Source: Saprospiraceae bacterium | Lineage (GTDB): Bacteria > Bacteroidota > Bacteroidia > Chitinophagales > Saprospiraceae | Reading direction: 5' to 3' | Length of the DNA stretch: 64,000 bases | Assembly: GCA_016718205.1 (NCBI GenBank) | Contig: JADKEB010000008.1 | Location: 124,001-188,000, forward strand | Shown: positions 1-9,131 of the stretch, piece by piece | Position numbering within the stretch: position 1 is the first letter of the stretch | Layout: every line of letters starts with the position of its first letter | The notes under the pieces: model-generated | What the model was told of the DNA's origin: nothing | Seen by the model: only the letters and a program-made list of their open reading frames with translations | The model's database searches: none | Position numbers and translations under genes: made by a program

Positions 1-2591
1 ATTCCACGTAATGAAAAACTGATATCTACATTTTTTCCAATATTAAAAAAGTTGGACCATCCAAGCTGAAAATCAGGTTGAGCACTACCTACAACTCTTC
101 TCTCTGCTTTTGATACATCTCTGGTCACCCCTCCTGTTGCAGTTAAGAATAAAAATTTGCCATCATCACTCAAGCCAGCAAATTCCGGCATTACAAATGT
201 ACCCACTGCGAGACCTGGTCTGATCACTTGAGCATTATTAATACCACCTACCAATCCTCTACCTGATACAAATAGAGTCGGAATTTCTCCTAATGGAAAT
301 TCTTCATTACCCAAGGAAACCGTTTCCTGTTTGTTGGTGCTGAATGTTACCAGAGATTTCCATTTCAGATTCTGCTTATTTATCGCAAAATATTGGGCTG
401 TAAGTTCTATACCCTGGTTTTTAATCTCTCCTGCATTACCTATTGTAGTTCGTTGTTTATTTGGTGGTACCGGTACCTGAAATCCATATACCAGATCATA
501 GGTACGCCTTTGATATAATTCGATAGAGCCAGAAAGCTTACTATTCCAAAGACCAAAGTCAATTCCAAAATTTGTTTCAGCGTTGGTTTCCCACTTCAGA
601 TTTGGATTTGGGTTGGTACCACCTGAGACAACATAATTGATCACTTCAGCCCCTGTTTCCGGGTTTATTGCAACTCCTCCCGGTCCAAATAAAATTTTCT
701 CAGCGTCACTTGGAATATTCTGATTACCAGCCAATCCATAACTGACTCTGAGTTTTAGCAAGTCCAATACCTTCTGATTTTTCATAAATGGTTCTTCAAT
801 GATATTCCATCCGAAAGATGCTGACGGGAACCAACCCCAATCATTGTTGGCACCAAACTTACTTGACCCGTCCCTTCTCAAGCTAAGGGATGCCAGATAT
901 TTGCCCTGATAATCGTACATCGCACGGGAAAAGAAAGAAATCAATAAATCTTCTCTTTTATATCCGAATGGCCTATCTGTTTCCAAATCAAGGAAAGTTC
1001 CAAGATTGTTGGCACCAATATAATCTGATGTAGCATTTCTGGCTGAAATACGAAATCCATTAAATTGATCTGTTTGCCAAGAATAACCACCCATCAATGA
1101 AAAATTGTGTTTTTCGTTGAATGTATTTAAATACGTAAGGGTTGACTCTAATAGTTTATTGGATCTATTATTATATGATCTACGACCTAATCCACTGGTT
1201 TGATTGGATGCTGTAGATTTAGGTTCAAAATATAATGATTCATCATCATCTCTGGTATACGCTAAGTTCACCCATCCTTTTACATTTTTATGGAAGTTTA
1301 CATCCACAGACATATTTCCAAGGAGTCTTTTGGCATCCCTTACATTTTGAATGTCATTTATAATGGCCAATGGATTGAAATACTGGAAAGATCTGTCTGT
1401 TTCATAAAAGGTACCGTTGTCATTGTGTGTCTTGTCGGTGGGAGATCTTCTAAGTGCCTGATAAATTACATTGGTCGGAGATGAACCTCCACCATAATTG
1501 ATATAATCATTTTTTTCAATCGTTCCTGCCAGTCTTGTATTGATGGTAACAATATCACCAAAAGCTTTCTGAGTATAGTTTAGTCTTGCTATGTTTCTGG
1601 TTTTGGAAGACCCTTTGATGACTCCTTCTATATTCATATGCGAAAGAGAAGCCCTGAAACTTGCATTTTTTGTTCCATTCATAAATGACAGGTTGTGATC
1701 TTGCGTCAATCCTGTTCTGTAGATTTCATTTTGCCAGTCCACATTTGCCTTGTTGTCTATAAATGTTCTTCCTGTTTTTTGGGCAAAATCTCTTATTTGA
1801 TCACCTGTCAAAAGATCATACCTTCTCGCTACATTATCAATAGATACCTGAGATGAATAATCGATGACTAAGTTATCTCCATCTTTTTTAGAAGCACTTT
1901 TTGTTGTGATGATAACTACACCATTGGCACCTCTTGATCCATAAATAGCTGTTGAAGATGCATCTTTCAGTACGTTGTAAGATTCAATGTCGGAAGGAGC
2001 AATCGTAGTTGGGTCTACACCCGGTACGCCATCCACAACAAACAATGGTCCTGTGCCCGATGTAAAACTTGAAGCACTCCTGATATTTACAGAAAACCCG
2101 CTGTTGGGGTCACCACCTTGTTTTGATATTGTGACACCGGCAGCTTTACCCTGAAGACCTTCTATCGGATCAGAAAGACGACCAGTGTTGAGTTCATTGG
2201 AATTTACCGAAGTTACAGCACCAGTTTTGTCTGACTTCTTGATGGTACCATAACCTATAACCAAAACTTCTTCGATGATTTGACCGGGTGAAAGTAGTAT
2301 AGTGTACTCACTTTCATTAGTTAAATTTAAAACATAAGTAGTGTAACCTGTGTAACTAATTTCGACGGTCTTGTCTGTGCTGGCCACATCCAGCGCAAAA
2401 GCCCCATCCAAATCAGTTATGGTACCAATAGAAGTACCCGGGATAAGAATATTGGCGCCTATGAGTGTTTCATTGTTTGAAGCATCTTTAACTACACCTT
2501 TGATAGTTTTTTGCGAAAATGCAGCTGATGCACTAAAAAACAATGCCGCCAAAATTAAAATAAAACTTTTAGATTTTAACTTGATTTCCAT
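1..2591 (-). CDS. SusC/RagA-family TonB-dependent outer membrane receptor (partial, 3' end beyond left edge)
   Basis: The minus-strand frame is open from an ATG at 2589-2591 to the window edge, about 863 codons. Translation starts with a signal peptide (MEIKLKSKSFILILAALF... cleaved near AAFSQ). A carboxypeptidase-regulatory-like domain follows (KTIKGVVKDASNNETLIGAN, about residues 28-110). Next comes a TonB plug with LFVVDGVPGVD and the SusC hallmark LKDASSTAIYGSRGANGVV, then barrel sequence. In the family these proteins import oligosaccharides or peptides across the outer membrane together with a SusD lipoprotein. The last barrel strands, and any susD partner, would lie left of the window. 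No frameshift was seen. The substrate cannot be deduced. Confidence 0.93.
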   Translation of the reverse strand, partial: MEIKLKSKSFILILAALFFSASAAFSQKTIKGVVKDASNNETLIGANILIPGTSIGTITDLDGAFALDVASTDKTVEISYTGYTTYVLNLTNESEYTILLSPGQIIEEVLVIGYGTIKKSDKTGAVTSVNSNELNTGRLSDPIEGLQGKAAGVTISKQGGDPNSGFSVNIRSASSFTSGTGPLFVVDGVPGVDPTTIAPSDIESYNVLKDASSTAIYGSRGANGVVIITTKSASKKDGDNLVIDYSSQVSIDNVARRYDLLTGDQIRDFAQKTGRTFIDNKANVDWQNEIYRTGLTQDHNLSFMNGTKNASFRASLSHMNIEGVIKGSSKTRNIARLNYTQKAFGDIVTINTRLAGTIEKNDYINYGGGSSPTNVIYQALRRSPTDKTHNDNGTFYETDRSFQYFNPLAIINDIQNVRDAKRLLGNMSVDVNFHKNVKGWVNLAYTRDDDESLYFEPKSTASNQTSGLGRRSYNNRSNKLLESTLTYLNTFNEKHNFSLMGGYSWQTDQFNGFRISARNATSDYIGANNLGTFLDLETDRPFGYKREDLLISFFSRAMYDYQGKYLASLSLRRDGSSKFGANNDWGWFPSASFGWNIIEEPFMKNQKVLDLLKLRVSYGLAGNQNIPSDAEKILFGPGGVAINPETGAEVINYVVSGGTNPNPNLKWETNAETNFGIDFGLWNSKLSGSIELYQRRTYDLVYGFQVPVPPNKQRTTIGNAGEIKNQGIELTAQYFAINKQNLKWKSLVTFSTNKQETVSLGNEEFPLGEIPTLFVSGRGLVGGINNAQVIRPGLAVGTFVMPEFAGLSDDGKFLFLTATGGVTRDVSKAERRVVGSAQPDFQLGWSNFFNIGKNVDISFSLRG

Positions 2592-3127
2592 GTGTTTATA
2601 ATTTTGTTTTTAAAGCCATATCTTTAATAGCACAAACCATGAAAATCAAATATAATAAAGAATGCTTCCGATCCTATGCGTTTCATGTGGCTAATAATTC
2701 AAAAAAATCATCGTGTCATAATGACACTTTTAAATTTTCCGTAAAGATAATACTTTAACTTTACTTAGTATATCAATAGAACGAAAAATTTTGTCGTTTT
2801 GCCACTTTTATTTTAACTTTTTTTTAAGATTTTATAATTAGATTTTACTGAAAAATATTTTACTACAACTACTTATTGAATATAAATTAGATATACATAT
2901 GATATTATTTAATACTTTATGTATAACCGAAAGATAAATTGCATTAATTTTTAGGATTATAAAACAAAAATATTTTGCTTTTCGCTCAAACATAGAAATC
3001 CAAACATACTCTTTCACCTACTCTGCTCTTTAAAAAGAAAATGAAAATCATTAATTTGTCTATCTTTGAACCTAATTCTCTAAAAGTAACTTTCAGATAT
3101 TATCAATTTCAACCAAAATGCAATAAT
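2592..3127. other. Divergent intergenic region between the susC-like gene and the EEP lipoprotein gene
   Basis: Very AT-rich stretch between divergently transcribed genes, expected to hold both promoters. Reading leftwards, CAAATATA at 2647-2654 (TATATTTG on the minus strand) matches the Bacteroidota -7 consensus TAnnTTTG about 55 bases upstream of the susC start. I saw no matching -33 TTTG at the usual distance. No coding frame or strong repeat was recognised in the remainder. Confidence 0.4.
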
Positions 3128-4348
3128 ATGGTGTGGAGAAATGCTAGTTTAAGCTTTTTATGGATCATGTGTCTGTTATGCTGCCAAAAAACAGATAATC
3201 GTCCTACTATATCTTTTGAAATCCAAAAAATGGGTTTGAATGTGGAGCTGAAAGGAATTGTAACCGATCGAGAAAATCAAGTCGAAGGAGCAGAAATTCA
3301 TTGGGGTGATGATGATATTTCTTATTTGTCCAAGGCTGACCTAAGTTCATTTATAAAAAAACATCAATACAATTTACCAGGTACCTATACGATCACTATC
3401 AAATTGCTAAGCCTGACGGAAATCATAGGTACTGATTCGATTGTTGTGGACTTGAATTATTCAGAAACTTCATTTGCTAATATTCAGAATGAATTCTTAA
3501 CTAAAAAAGAAAATGAACTGACTATACTGACAATCAATCTGCACACCTATCAGGAAACAGAACAAAATCAAAAATTGTATATGGTAGCAGATGTCATCGG
3601 AAAGCTTGATGTCGACTTTGTAGCTTTTCAGGAATGTGCCCAAAACAGAAATGCACCCATCAGCTCCGGAGCATTGAGAATTGATAACATGGCTATCAAG
3701 ATTACAGAAATAATCAATAAAAAGTACAAACAAAAATACAATATGGTATGGGATTGGGCGCATTATGGATGGCAGATTTATGAAGAGGGTGTCTGCGTCA
3801 TTTCAAAACATGAGCTCCTGGAACACGAAGCAAGATTGGTGTCTGCAGCATCCTCAAAGAATGATATCACAAGCAGGAAAGTAATTTTCGGTGGATACAG
3901 GTGGAAAAATGTACAATTCAATATATTTTCAGCTCATCTGCATTGGAGAGTTTCTGCTGAAGATGAAGAACAAAATAATCAAATAAAAGCGGTGAAAAAA
4001 ATGGCCACTGAAAAGGAAAAATCAAACAGTAATGTAGTATCTATGGTTTGTGGAGATTTTAATGGTAATCCGACTAGTGCATTTCCTTACAGTGAAGGAT
4101 ATAATACTATGGTCAATAATGGTGAATATACTGACACATTCCTTGAAAAGAATCCGGATGCAAATACGACTCCACCAAACAGCAAATATTTCACCGTAGG
4201 TGGTTCATTGCCGGGACGCATTGACTACATATTCCTGAAAAAAAATGACCGTATCAAAGTCAAGGCATCACAAATTATTTTTACAGAAAACGTCATCGGC
4301 ACTGTTTCTGATCATTACGGTGTATTGACCAAAATTGAAATGAATTAA
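3128..4348 (+). CDS. Endonuclease/exonuclease/phosphatase (EEP) superfamily lipoprotein
   Basis: EEP-fold hydrolase anchored as a lipoprotein. I chose the ATG at 3128 because it opens a compact lipoprotein signal (MVWRNASLSFLWIMCLLCC). An upstream in-frame ATG at 3041 would add 29 residues that do not look like a signal. After a short PKD/Ig-like stretch (GAEIHWGDD), the catalytic domain shows the family motifs: ILTINLHTYQ (Asn), VAFQECAQ (metal-binding Glu), VCGDFNGNP (Asp/Asn pair), GRIDYIFL and VSDHYGVL (catalytic His). The family cleaves phosphodiesters (nucleic acids, sphingomyelin, phosphoinositides). Substrate is unknown; a nuclease or lipid phosphodiesterase role is equally possible. 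Confidence 0.85.
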   Translation: MVWRNASLSFLWIMCLLCCQKTDNRPTISFEIQKMGLNVELKGIVTDRENQVEGAEIHWGDDDISYLSKADLSSFIKKHQYNLPGTYTITIKLLSLTEIIGTDSIVVDLNYSETSFANIQNEFLTKKENELTILTINLHTYQETEQNQKLYMVADVIGKLDVDFVAFQECAQNRNAPISSGALRIDNMAIKITEIINKKYKQKYNMVWDWAHYGWQIYEEGVCVISKHELLEHEARLVSAASSKNDITSRKVIFGGYRWKNVQFNIFSAHLHWRVSAEDEEQNNQIKAVKKMATEKEKSNSNVVSMVCGDFNGNPTSAFPYSEGYNTMVNNGEYTDTFLEKNPDANTTPPNSKYFTVGGSLPGRIDYIFLKKNDRIKVKASQIIFTENVIGTVSDHYGVLTKIEMN

Positions 4349-4354
4349 TTGTTA

Positions 4355-4515
4355 AGGGTTTGTCAAGATATAACTTATACATCATGACTTGTTATTTTGC
4401 TCTTTCTCTGCGTTAAAATTTTAAACCATAGCTAAGGCTATGCTTGAAAATTTTGCCTTGATAAAAACCAAAATTCCAGCGTCAATTTTGTACACTTTAT
4501 ATCTTGACAAACCCT
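4355..4515. repeat. 161-bp palindromic intergenic element, copy E1
   Basis: A perfect 19-bp terminal inverted repeat (AGGGTTTGTCAAGATATAA at 4355-4373, its complement at 4497-4515) bounds the element. Inside are nested inverted arms (AAAATTTT blocks) around a central hairpin CATAGC-taag-GCTATG, so most of the element can fold as one long stem. It starts 7 bases after the EEP stop and covers the TTG at 4504 that could be mistaken for the aroK start. The interior aligns with copy E2 at 48165-48325, which has the same length. Confidence 0.75.
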
Positions 4516-4539
4516 AAGCCTGATAAAAACAAGAATATT

Positions 4540-5043
4540 ATGCTTATATTTCTGACAGGTATGATGGGCAGTGGAAAATCCACGATAGGCAAATTATTGG
4601 CTGAGGAATTGCAACTGCCATTTTTTGATACCGATGAGATCATGTCAAGTATAGAAGGCATGGAAATCAAAGATATATTTTCATCCAAAGGGGAAGCTTA
4701 TTTCAGGCAGGCAGAGCATACTTTGGTTGCTACCTGGAAAATTTCAAGTGCTGTCGTAGCTACAGGTGGCGGCTTGCCATGTTTTAGTGATAATATGAAA
4801 TTGCTCAATGATAAAGGAAAAACGGTGTACCTGAAAGCAAGTACAAATGAGATCACTGAACGGATATGGCAGGATCAGAACAGACCTCTGGTAAAAGATA
4901 AAACAATACATCAAGTCAAAAAAACGATCAGCGAACTGATGAAAATCCGCAAACAATATTACGAACAGTCTGTAATCAAAATCAAGGCAACGGGCACGCA
5001 GGAAGAAATTGTAAAAAAGATCATTGTGAAGTTGTATTCATAG
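4540..5043 (+). CDS. aroK: Shikimate kinase
   Basis: Phosphorylates shikimate to shikimate 3-phosphate in the chorismate pathway; cytosolic. 167 residues from the ATG at 4540. An in-frame TTG at 4504 lies inside the inverted-repeat element E1 and would add 12 residues before the conserved N-terminus, so I reject it. Motifs: Walker A GMMGSGKSTIGK, the shikimate-binding FFDTDEIM, a second shikimate-contact segment around YFRQAEHTL, VVATGGGLP (Walker B-like GGG) and the lid arginine in NRPLVKD. Length is typical of the family. A hairpin element begins at its stop codon. Confidence 0.94.
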   Translation: MLIFLTGMMGSGKSTIGKLLAEELQLPFFDTDEIMSSIEGMEIKDIFSSKGEAYFRQAEHTLVATWKISSAVVATGGGLPCFSDNMKLLNDKGKTVYLKASTNEITERIWQDQNRPLVKDKTIHQVKKTISELMKIRKQYYEQSVIKIKATGTQEEIVKKIIVKLYS

Positions 5044-5203
5044 AGTATGTTTAAATTTTGTTTTTGGATAATAAAATGGAGTTATTTTGAGCGAAAAGAG
5101 GCAAATTTTGCAGTCGAATGTGGGCAATTCGACGAAAAATTTAACGAATTTGTAGCCAAAATAAAACATTTTATTGCTAAAGGATAAATTTTAAACATAC
5201 TCT
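5042..5203. repeat. ~162-bp palindromic intergenic element, copy E3
   Basis: Terminal arms AGAGTATGTTTAAA (5042-5055) and its exact complement ending at 5203 enclose nested inverted sequences around a central hairpin GTCGAAT-gtgggca-ATTCGAC. Size and architecture match E1 and E2, although the terminal sequence is different. The left arm overlaps the aroK stop codon. Confidence 0.65.
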
Positions 5204-5241
5204 TAGTGTAATTTTACAAAAAATTCAAAAATCATATTTTT

Positions 5242-5310
5242 ATGAAAGCTATCACTATTGTTTTAATCTGCCTTGGATTACAGGCGCAAGGCCAGGAATT
5301 CTTAAATTAA
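5242..5310 (+). pseudogene. Orphan signal-peptide-like fragment (22 codons)
   Basis: ATG at 5242 opens a 22-residue frame, MKAITIVLICLGLQAQGQEF..., ending at TAA 5308-5310. It has the form of a Bacteroidota signal peptide with an AQGQ-type cleavage site but no mature protein follows. Read as the leftover 5' end of a deleted secreted-protein gene, or chance. Direct copies of GTGATTCCT follow it near 5320-5340. Confidence 0.3.
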
Positions 5311-5354
5311 GGATATTTGAGTGATTCCTGGTGATTCCTTTAAAATTTGTCATT

Positions 5355-6065
5355 TCAACTTGCGGATGCGATGGTTAAGATAGACATTTTACCTACTTGC
5401 GATTCCGTCAATTTCAGACAACATGCCTCTATGGTTGCTCCCGTGGTCACCACATCGTCCACGATGAGCACATGCCTTGATCGGACAAGTTCAGGCCTGA
5501 TCAACTCGAACACTTCATCCACATTATCAACACGTTGTGTTCTGGATTTACCAGTTTGGGATTCCGACCATTTTGATTTTATAATGATATCTTCCCGGCA
5601 CTCCACACCCAAAACTTTACCTACGGCTTTCCCAAAAACACTACTTTGGTTGTATCCTCTTTTCTTCTCTTTAAGATGATGGATTGGTATAGGAATAATC
5701 AAGTCCGGTTTTTGAAAAAGTGGGGAAGCTATCAATTTTTGGCCTGCTATTTCTCCGAATATTTCTCCGATTTCTTTTCTTTTTTTGTATTTCAGCTTAT
5801 GCAGCATGTTTTGTACGATACTTCCTGCTCTAAACCTCAATAAAGCTGCTCCATATTCCAGTTTAACTCTACCTTTAAAATGTCTAGTTACAGCATTATC
5901 AAGGATAGTAAAATGATCTGTATATGGCATTTTATGTAAACATTCGACACAAAAGTCCCCTTGACGTATCTTGGGTTGTGTATCGCATGCAAGACAAATA
6001 TCAGGAAATAGTGTGTGAAACAGATCCCTTGGCAAAAGTTTAATATAAGTGGCTATCTTAGACAT
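5355..6065 (-). CDS. comF: ComF family phosphoribosyltransferase-like protein
   Basis: About 236 residues from the Met at 6063-6065 (240 from the alternative Met at 6075-6077). An N-terminal double-cysteine zinc-finger-like segment (CLACDTQPKIRQGDFCVEC) is followed by the ComF core, IIPIPIHHLKEKKRGYNQS, and the PRPP-binding loop VLIVDDVVTTGAT. In the family this protein assists DNA uptake or processing during natural transformation. The -7 promoter element at 6087-6094 would leave only about 5 bases of leader for the first Met, which favours the second. It is alone on its strand here. Confidence 0.9.
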   Translation of the reverse strand: MSKIATYIKLLPRDLFHTLFPDICLACDTQPKIRQGDFCVECLHKMPYTDHFTILDNAVTRHFKGRVKLEYGAALLRFRAGSIVQNMLHKLKYKKRKEIGEIFGEIAGQKLIASPLFQKPDLIIPIPIHHLKEKKRGYNQSSVFGKAVGKVLGVECREDIIIKSKWSESQTGKSRTQRVDNVDEVFELIRPELVRSRHVLIVDDVVTTGATIEACCLKLTESQVGKMSILTIASAS

Positions 6066-6086
6066 AATGATTGTCAAATGTTAATT

Positions 6087-6118
6087 CAAAAATAAGGTGT
6101 CTTTGTCATATTTTCAAA
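6087..6118 (-). promoter_or_regulatory. Bacteroidota-type promoter for comF
   Basis: On the minus strand TTTG (complement of 6115-6118), 20 bases, then TATTTTTG (complement of 6087-6094) matches the TTTG/TAnnTTTG pair used by the Bacteroidota primary sigma factor. The predicted transcript starts about 15 bases before the second Met of comF. Confidence 0.5.
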
Positions 6119-6215
6119 AAAATAAACAGAAAAATGTGTCAGGAATATTGATTGTTGGTACAAAGAGTGTATTTTCGTATCTTGGTAAAGTCACTAAGCA
6201 ATACTAAAATACAAG

Positions 6216-8852
6216 ATGGAAGAGCAAAATCAATCGTCTGAAAGTAAAAATTATAAGTTTAAGGAACTCAGGGTCTATTCATCTACCGAATGGCTTGCTG
6301 ATAACAAAAAAAAATACCGGCAAGTATTTGACAGATTTGAGACTACATACATTTATGCGGAGTTATCTTTTTACAACAAACTGTTTGACAGAGATACATG
6401 GGATGTAGATATTGAACTAAGATGTTATGAAATAAAAAACAATAAAAAGCAAGTCTGCACGCTGAACTTCAAGAAAAAAATAAGCAAATTTGACAATGTA
6501 GTTTTCATCAGAGAAGGCTGGGGAAATAAAAAAGAAGGATCATTCTGGAAAAAAGGCACCTATTACTGGGAAGCATGGATAGATGGAGATAAGGTGAGTA
6601 CCAAATATTTTTATGTGGAAGATATCGGAGACAATACTCATTTAGATAGCCCGATAGCCTATGTATCACTCCAATCAGTAAAGCTCTATGAAGGTCAATA
6701 TGATGATGTGATGGAAGAAGACAGGACTTATTACCATACATTTTCAGGTGAAGAGACCCGATATATCTATAGTGAAATATGCCTGAAGAACAAGATAAAA
6801 ACTGATCATTGGCATTGTGAGCTGTTTGTGAGATTTTATAACGAAAGCCGTGAGCTCAAAGGTCAGGTCACCAGGCTGCAGAATGTCAAAAAGGAAGATG
6901 AATTGATCAAAGTTACAGCCGGTTGGGGTGCCAATACAAAGGGATCATGGAAAACAGGATTTTACAGTCTGGAGATCGTTTTTATGGATACCTTGATGGC
7001 CGCTGTCCAGTTTGAAGTAGCAGATGAAAACATAGAAGGTCCGGCGGAAGTGATCATTCCCGGCAACGGTAGTCAGGTTTTCACTACTTTGGACCAAACT
7101 GATGAAAGTTTTGAAGATGTTTTTGAAAAAATGAATCAACTTATCGGGCTTTCAGAGATCAAAAAAAAGGTGCACGATCATGCTCGATATCTTGAGTTTT
7201 TAAAACTAAGGAAGGAAAAAGGATTCAAAGAAAAGGAAAAAACCGATATCCACTCAGTGTTCACCGGAAATCCGGGTACGGGCAAAACCACTGTTGCCAA
7301 AATGATGGGGCTACTATATAAAAAAATGGGCCTACTTTCCAAAGGACATGTAACTGAAGTCGACAGGGCAGATCTGGTAGGCGAATACATAGGGCAAACC
7401 GCACCCAAAGTCAAGGAAGTAATCGAAAAAGCAAGAGGTGGTGTACTTTTTATAGACGAAGCATATGCACTGGCCAGAACCAATGATGACAGCAAGGATT
7501 TCGGTCGTGAAGTGATCGAAATTTTGATCAAAGAAATGTCTAATGGCAAAGGCGACCTAGCGGTGATTGTGGCCGGCTATCCCAAAGAGATGAAAAATTT
7601 TGTCCAATCCAACCCGGGTCTTAGATCACGATTTAAGCACTATTATGAATTTTCTGATTATTTACCTCAGGAATTGATCAGAATTGCGGCAACTTCGGCT
7701 GAAAGCAAGGAGATACACTTTACTCCGGAAAGCCTGGAAATCATAAAAGAGATCATCATTAATGCATACAGGGATAGGGACAAATCTTTTGGCAATGCCA
7801 GATTTGTGCAGGATCTACTTGAGAAAGCAAAACTCAATATGGCACTACGCATCATGGCGAGAAAAAGTCCTGCAAGACTTTCAAAAGCTGAATTGTCAGA
7901 AATACAGGTATCAGACGTAGTTGATCTGAAGCCTAAATCACTGAACATTTTGCCGGAAATTCCGGTAGATGAAGGCCTGCTCAAGGAAGCTTTGGGTGAA
8001 CTCGACAGAATGACTGGTATTGAAAATATTAAGACTCAGATCTCAGAAATGGCCAATCTTGTGAGGTATTACAGAGAGACGGGCAAAAATGTACTTTCAG
8101 CATTTTCACTCCATACAGTACTTGTTGGTAATCCGGGAACAGGAAAAACCACAGTAGCCCGTATCCTGGCAAAGATATATAAAGCTTTAGGAATCCTGGA
8201 ACGCGGACATATAGTCGAAACTGACCGACAAGGTCTGGTAGCCGGGTTTGTAGGTCAAACGGCCATTAAAACCATTGAAAAAATCGATGAAGCAATAGGA
8301 GGCGTTTTATTTATAGATGAAGCCTATGCACTCAGCAATTTTAATGGTCTTCAGGGTGACTTTGGCAATGAGGCCATCCAGACACTATTGAAGCGGATGG
8401 AAGATTTGAGAGGAAAGTTTTTTGTAATAGTAGCGGGTTATCCTGATAATATGGAAGTGTTTCTGAAAGCAAATCCGGGTTTGAGTTCCAGGTTTGACAA
8501 AACACTCAAATTTAAAGATTATACAACAACAGAGCTTGAATCTATTGGGCACAGCATGCTTACTGATGAAGGGTATCAGTTATCTCAAAAGGCAAAAGAT
8601 GTACTACACACAGTACTAAAAGATATGTATCACAAAAGGGATAAATATTTTGGAAATGCACGTGATGTCAGAAAAATCATACAGGAAATCATTAAGAATC
8701 AAAACCTTAGGCTGGCATCGATGCCCCAAAATGTGAGGAAAAAAACGATACATTTTACCATACTACCCGATGACCTCTCTACCCTGACTCAAATCAGAGA
8801 GGCTGAAGTCACGGATAAAAAAACCATCGGCTTCCGAAGCAGAGATAATTAA
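6216..8852 (+). CDS. Double AAA+ ATPase of the CbxX/CfqX (CbbX) type with duplicated N-terminal beta domain
   Basis: 878 residues. The N-terminal ~270 residues hold two copies of a beta-rich unit: YSSTEWLADNK ... RFETTYIYAELSFYN ... GWGNKKEGSFWKKGTYYWEAW, then YEGQYDDVMEEDRTYYHTFS ... ETRYIYSEICLKN ... GWGANTKGSWKTGFYSLEI. Two AAA+ modules follow (about 290-560 and 590-850), each with Walker A GNPGTGKTTVA, Walker B GVLFIDEAYAL and sensor VIVAGYP. Relatives of this ATPase type include rubisco activase CbbX, SpoVK and EccA of type VII secretion, which remodel partner complexes. The partner is unknown; neighbours give no operon context. The duplicated N-terminus probably binds the client. Confidence 0.9.
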   Translation: MEEQNQSSESKNYKFKELRVYSSTEWLADNKKKYRQVFDRFETTYIYAELSFYNKLFDRDTWDVDIELRCYEIKNNKKQVCTLNFKKKISKFDNVVFIREGWGNKKEGSFWKKGTYYWEAWIDGDKVSTKYFYVEDIGDNTHLDSPIAYVSLQSVKLYEGQYDDVMEEDRTYYHTFSGEETRYIYSEICLKNKIKTDHWHCELFVRFYNESRELKGQVTRLQNVKKEDELIKVTAGWGANTKGSWKTGFYSLEIVFMDTLMAAVQFEVADENIEGPAEVIIPGNGSQVFTTLDQTDESFEDVFEKMNQLIGLSEIKKKVHDHARYLEFLKLRKEKGFKEKEKTDIHSVFTGNPGTGKTTVAKMMGLLYKKMGLLSKGHVTEVDRADLVGEYIGQTAPKVKEVIEKARGGVLFIDEAYALARTNDDSKDFGREVIEILIKEMSNGKGDLAVIVAGYPKEMKNFVQSNPGLRSRFKHYYEFSDYLPQELIRIAATSAESKEIHFTPESLEIIKEIIINAYRDRDKSFGNARFVQDLLEKAKLNMALRIMARKSPARLSKAELSEIQVSDVVDLKPKSLNILPEIPVDEGLLKEALGELDRMTGIENIKTQISEMANLVRYYRETGKNVLSAFSLHTVLVGNPGTGKTTVARILAKIYKALGILERGHIVETDRQGLVAGFVGQTAIKTIEKIDEAIGGVLFIDEAYALSNFNGLQGDFGNEAIQTLLKRMEDLRGKFFVIVAGYPDNMEVFLKANPGLSSRFDKTLKFKDYTTTELESIGHSMLTDEGYQLSQKAKDVLHTVLKDMYHKRDKYFGNARDVRKIIQEIIKNQNLRLASMPQNVRKKTIHFTILPDDLSTLTQIREAEVTDKKTIGFRSRDN

Positions 8853-8913
8853 GTATGAATAAAGTACACTAGAAAATCAGTGGAATAAAAGGCTGATTGT
8901 TCAGTTTTTTTAA

Positions 8914-9084
8914 TACCTAAATATCTAAAATGAGTTCCGTAATGAAGATCAAAAGTACAATAAAATAAGCTTTTTTGACGACAAATCATAGCATCGCTAT
9001 GGTGCGAAGTCAAAAATGAACGTAGTGCCTTATTTTGCAGTAATTTTGGTCTGGAATAGGAAATTCATTTTAGATTTTTAGGTA
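8914..9084. repeat. 171-bp palindromic intergenic element, copy E4
   Basis: Outer arms TACCTAAATATCTAAAATGA at 8914 and the near-complement ending at 9084 (TCATTTTAGATTTTTAGGTA as read on the plus strand, with one extra T before it) enclose a central hairpin CATAGC-atc-GCTATG flanked by TTTTGAC/GTCAAAA arms. The centre resembles that of E1. It lies 62 bases after the AAA+ gene stop. Confidence 0.6.
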
Positions 9085-9131
9085 ATAATATTTTTAAAGC
9101 CAAAAAGATCGTAATTCGTAATTATTTATTC

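Noticed and set aside
1290..2601. Plus-strand frames within the susC region (64 and 76 codons)
   Set aside because: They are shadows of the minus-strand SusC-like reading frame, which is continuous with clear family motifs.
4504..4539. TTG-initiated extension of shikimate kinase
   Set aside because: The TTG lies in the right arm of inverted-repeat element E1 and the extra residues are outside the kinase family alignment.
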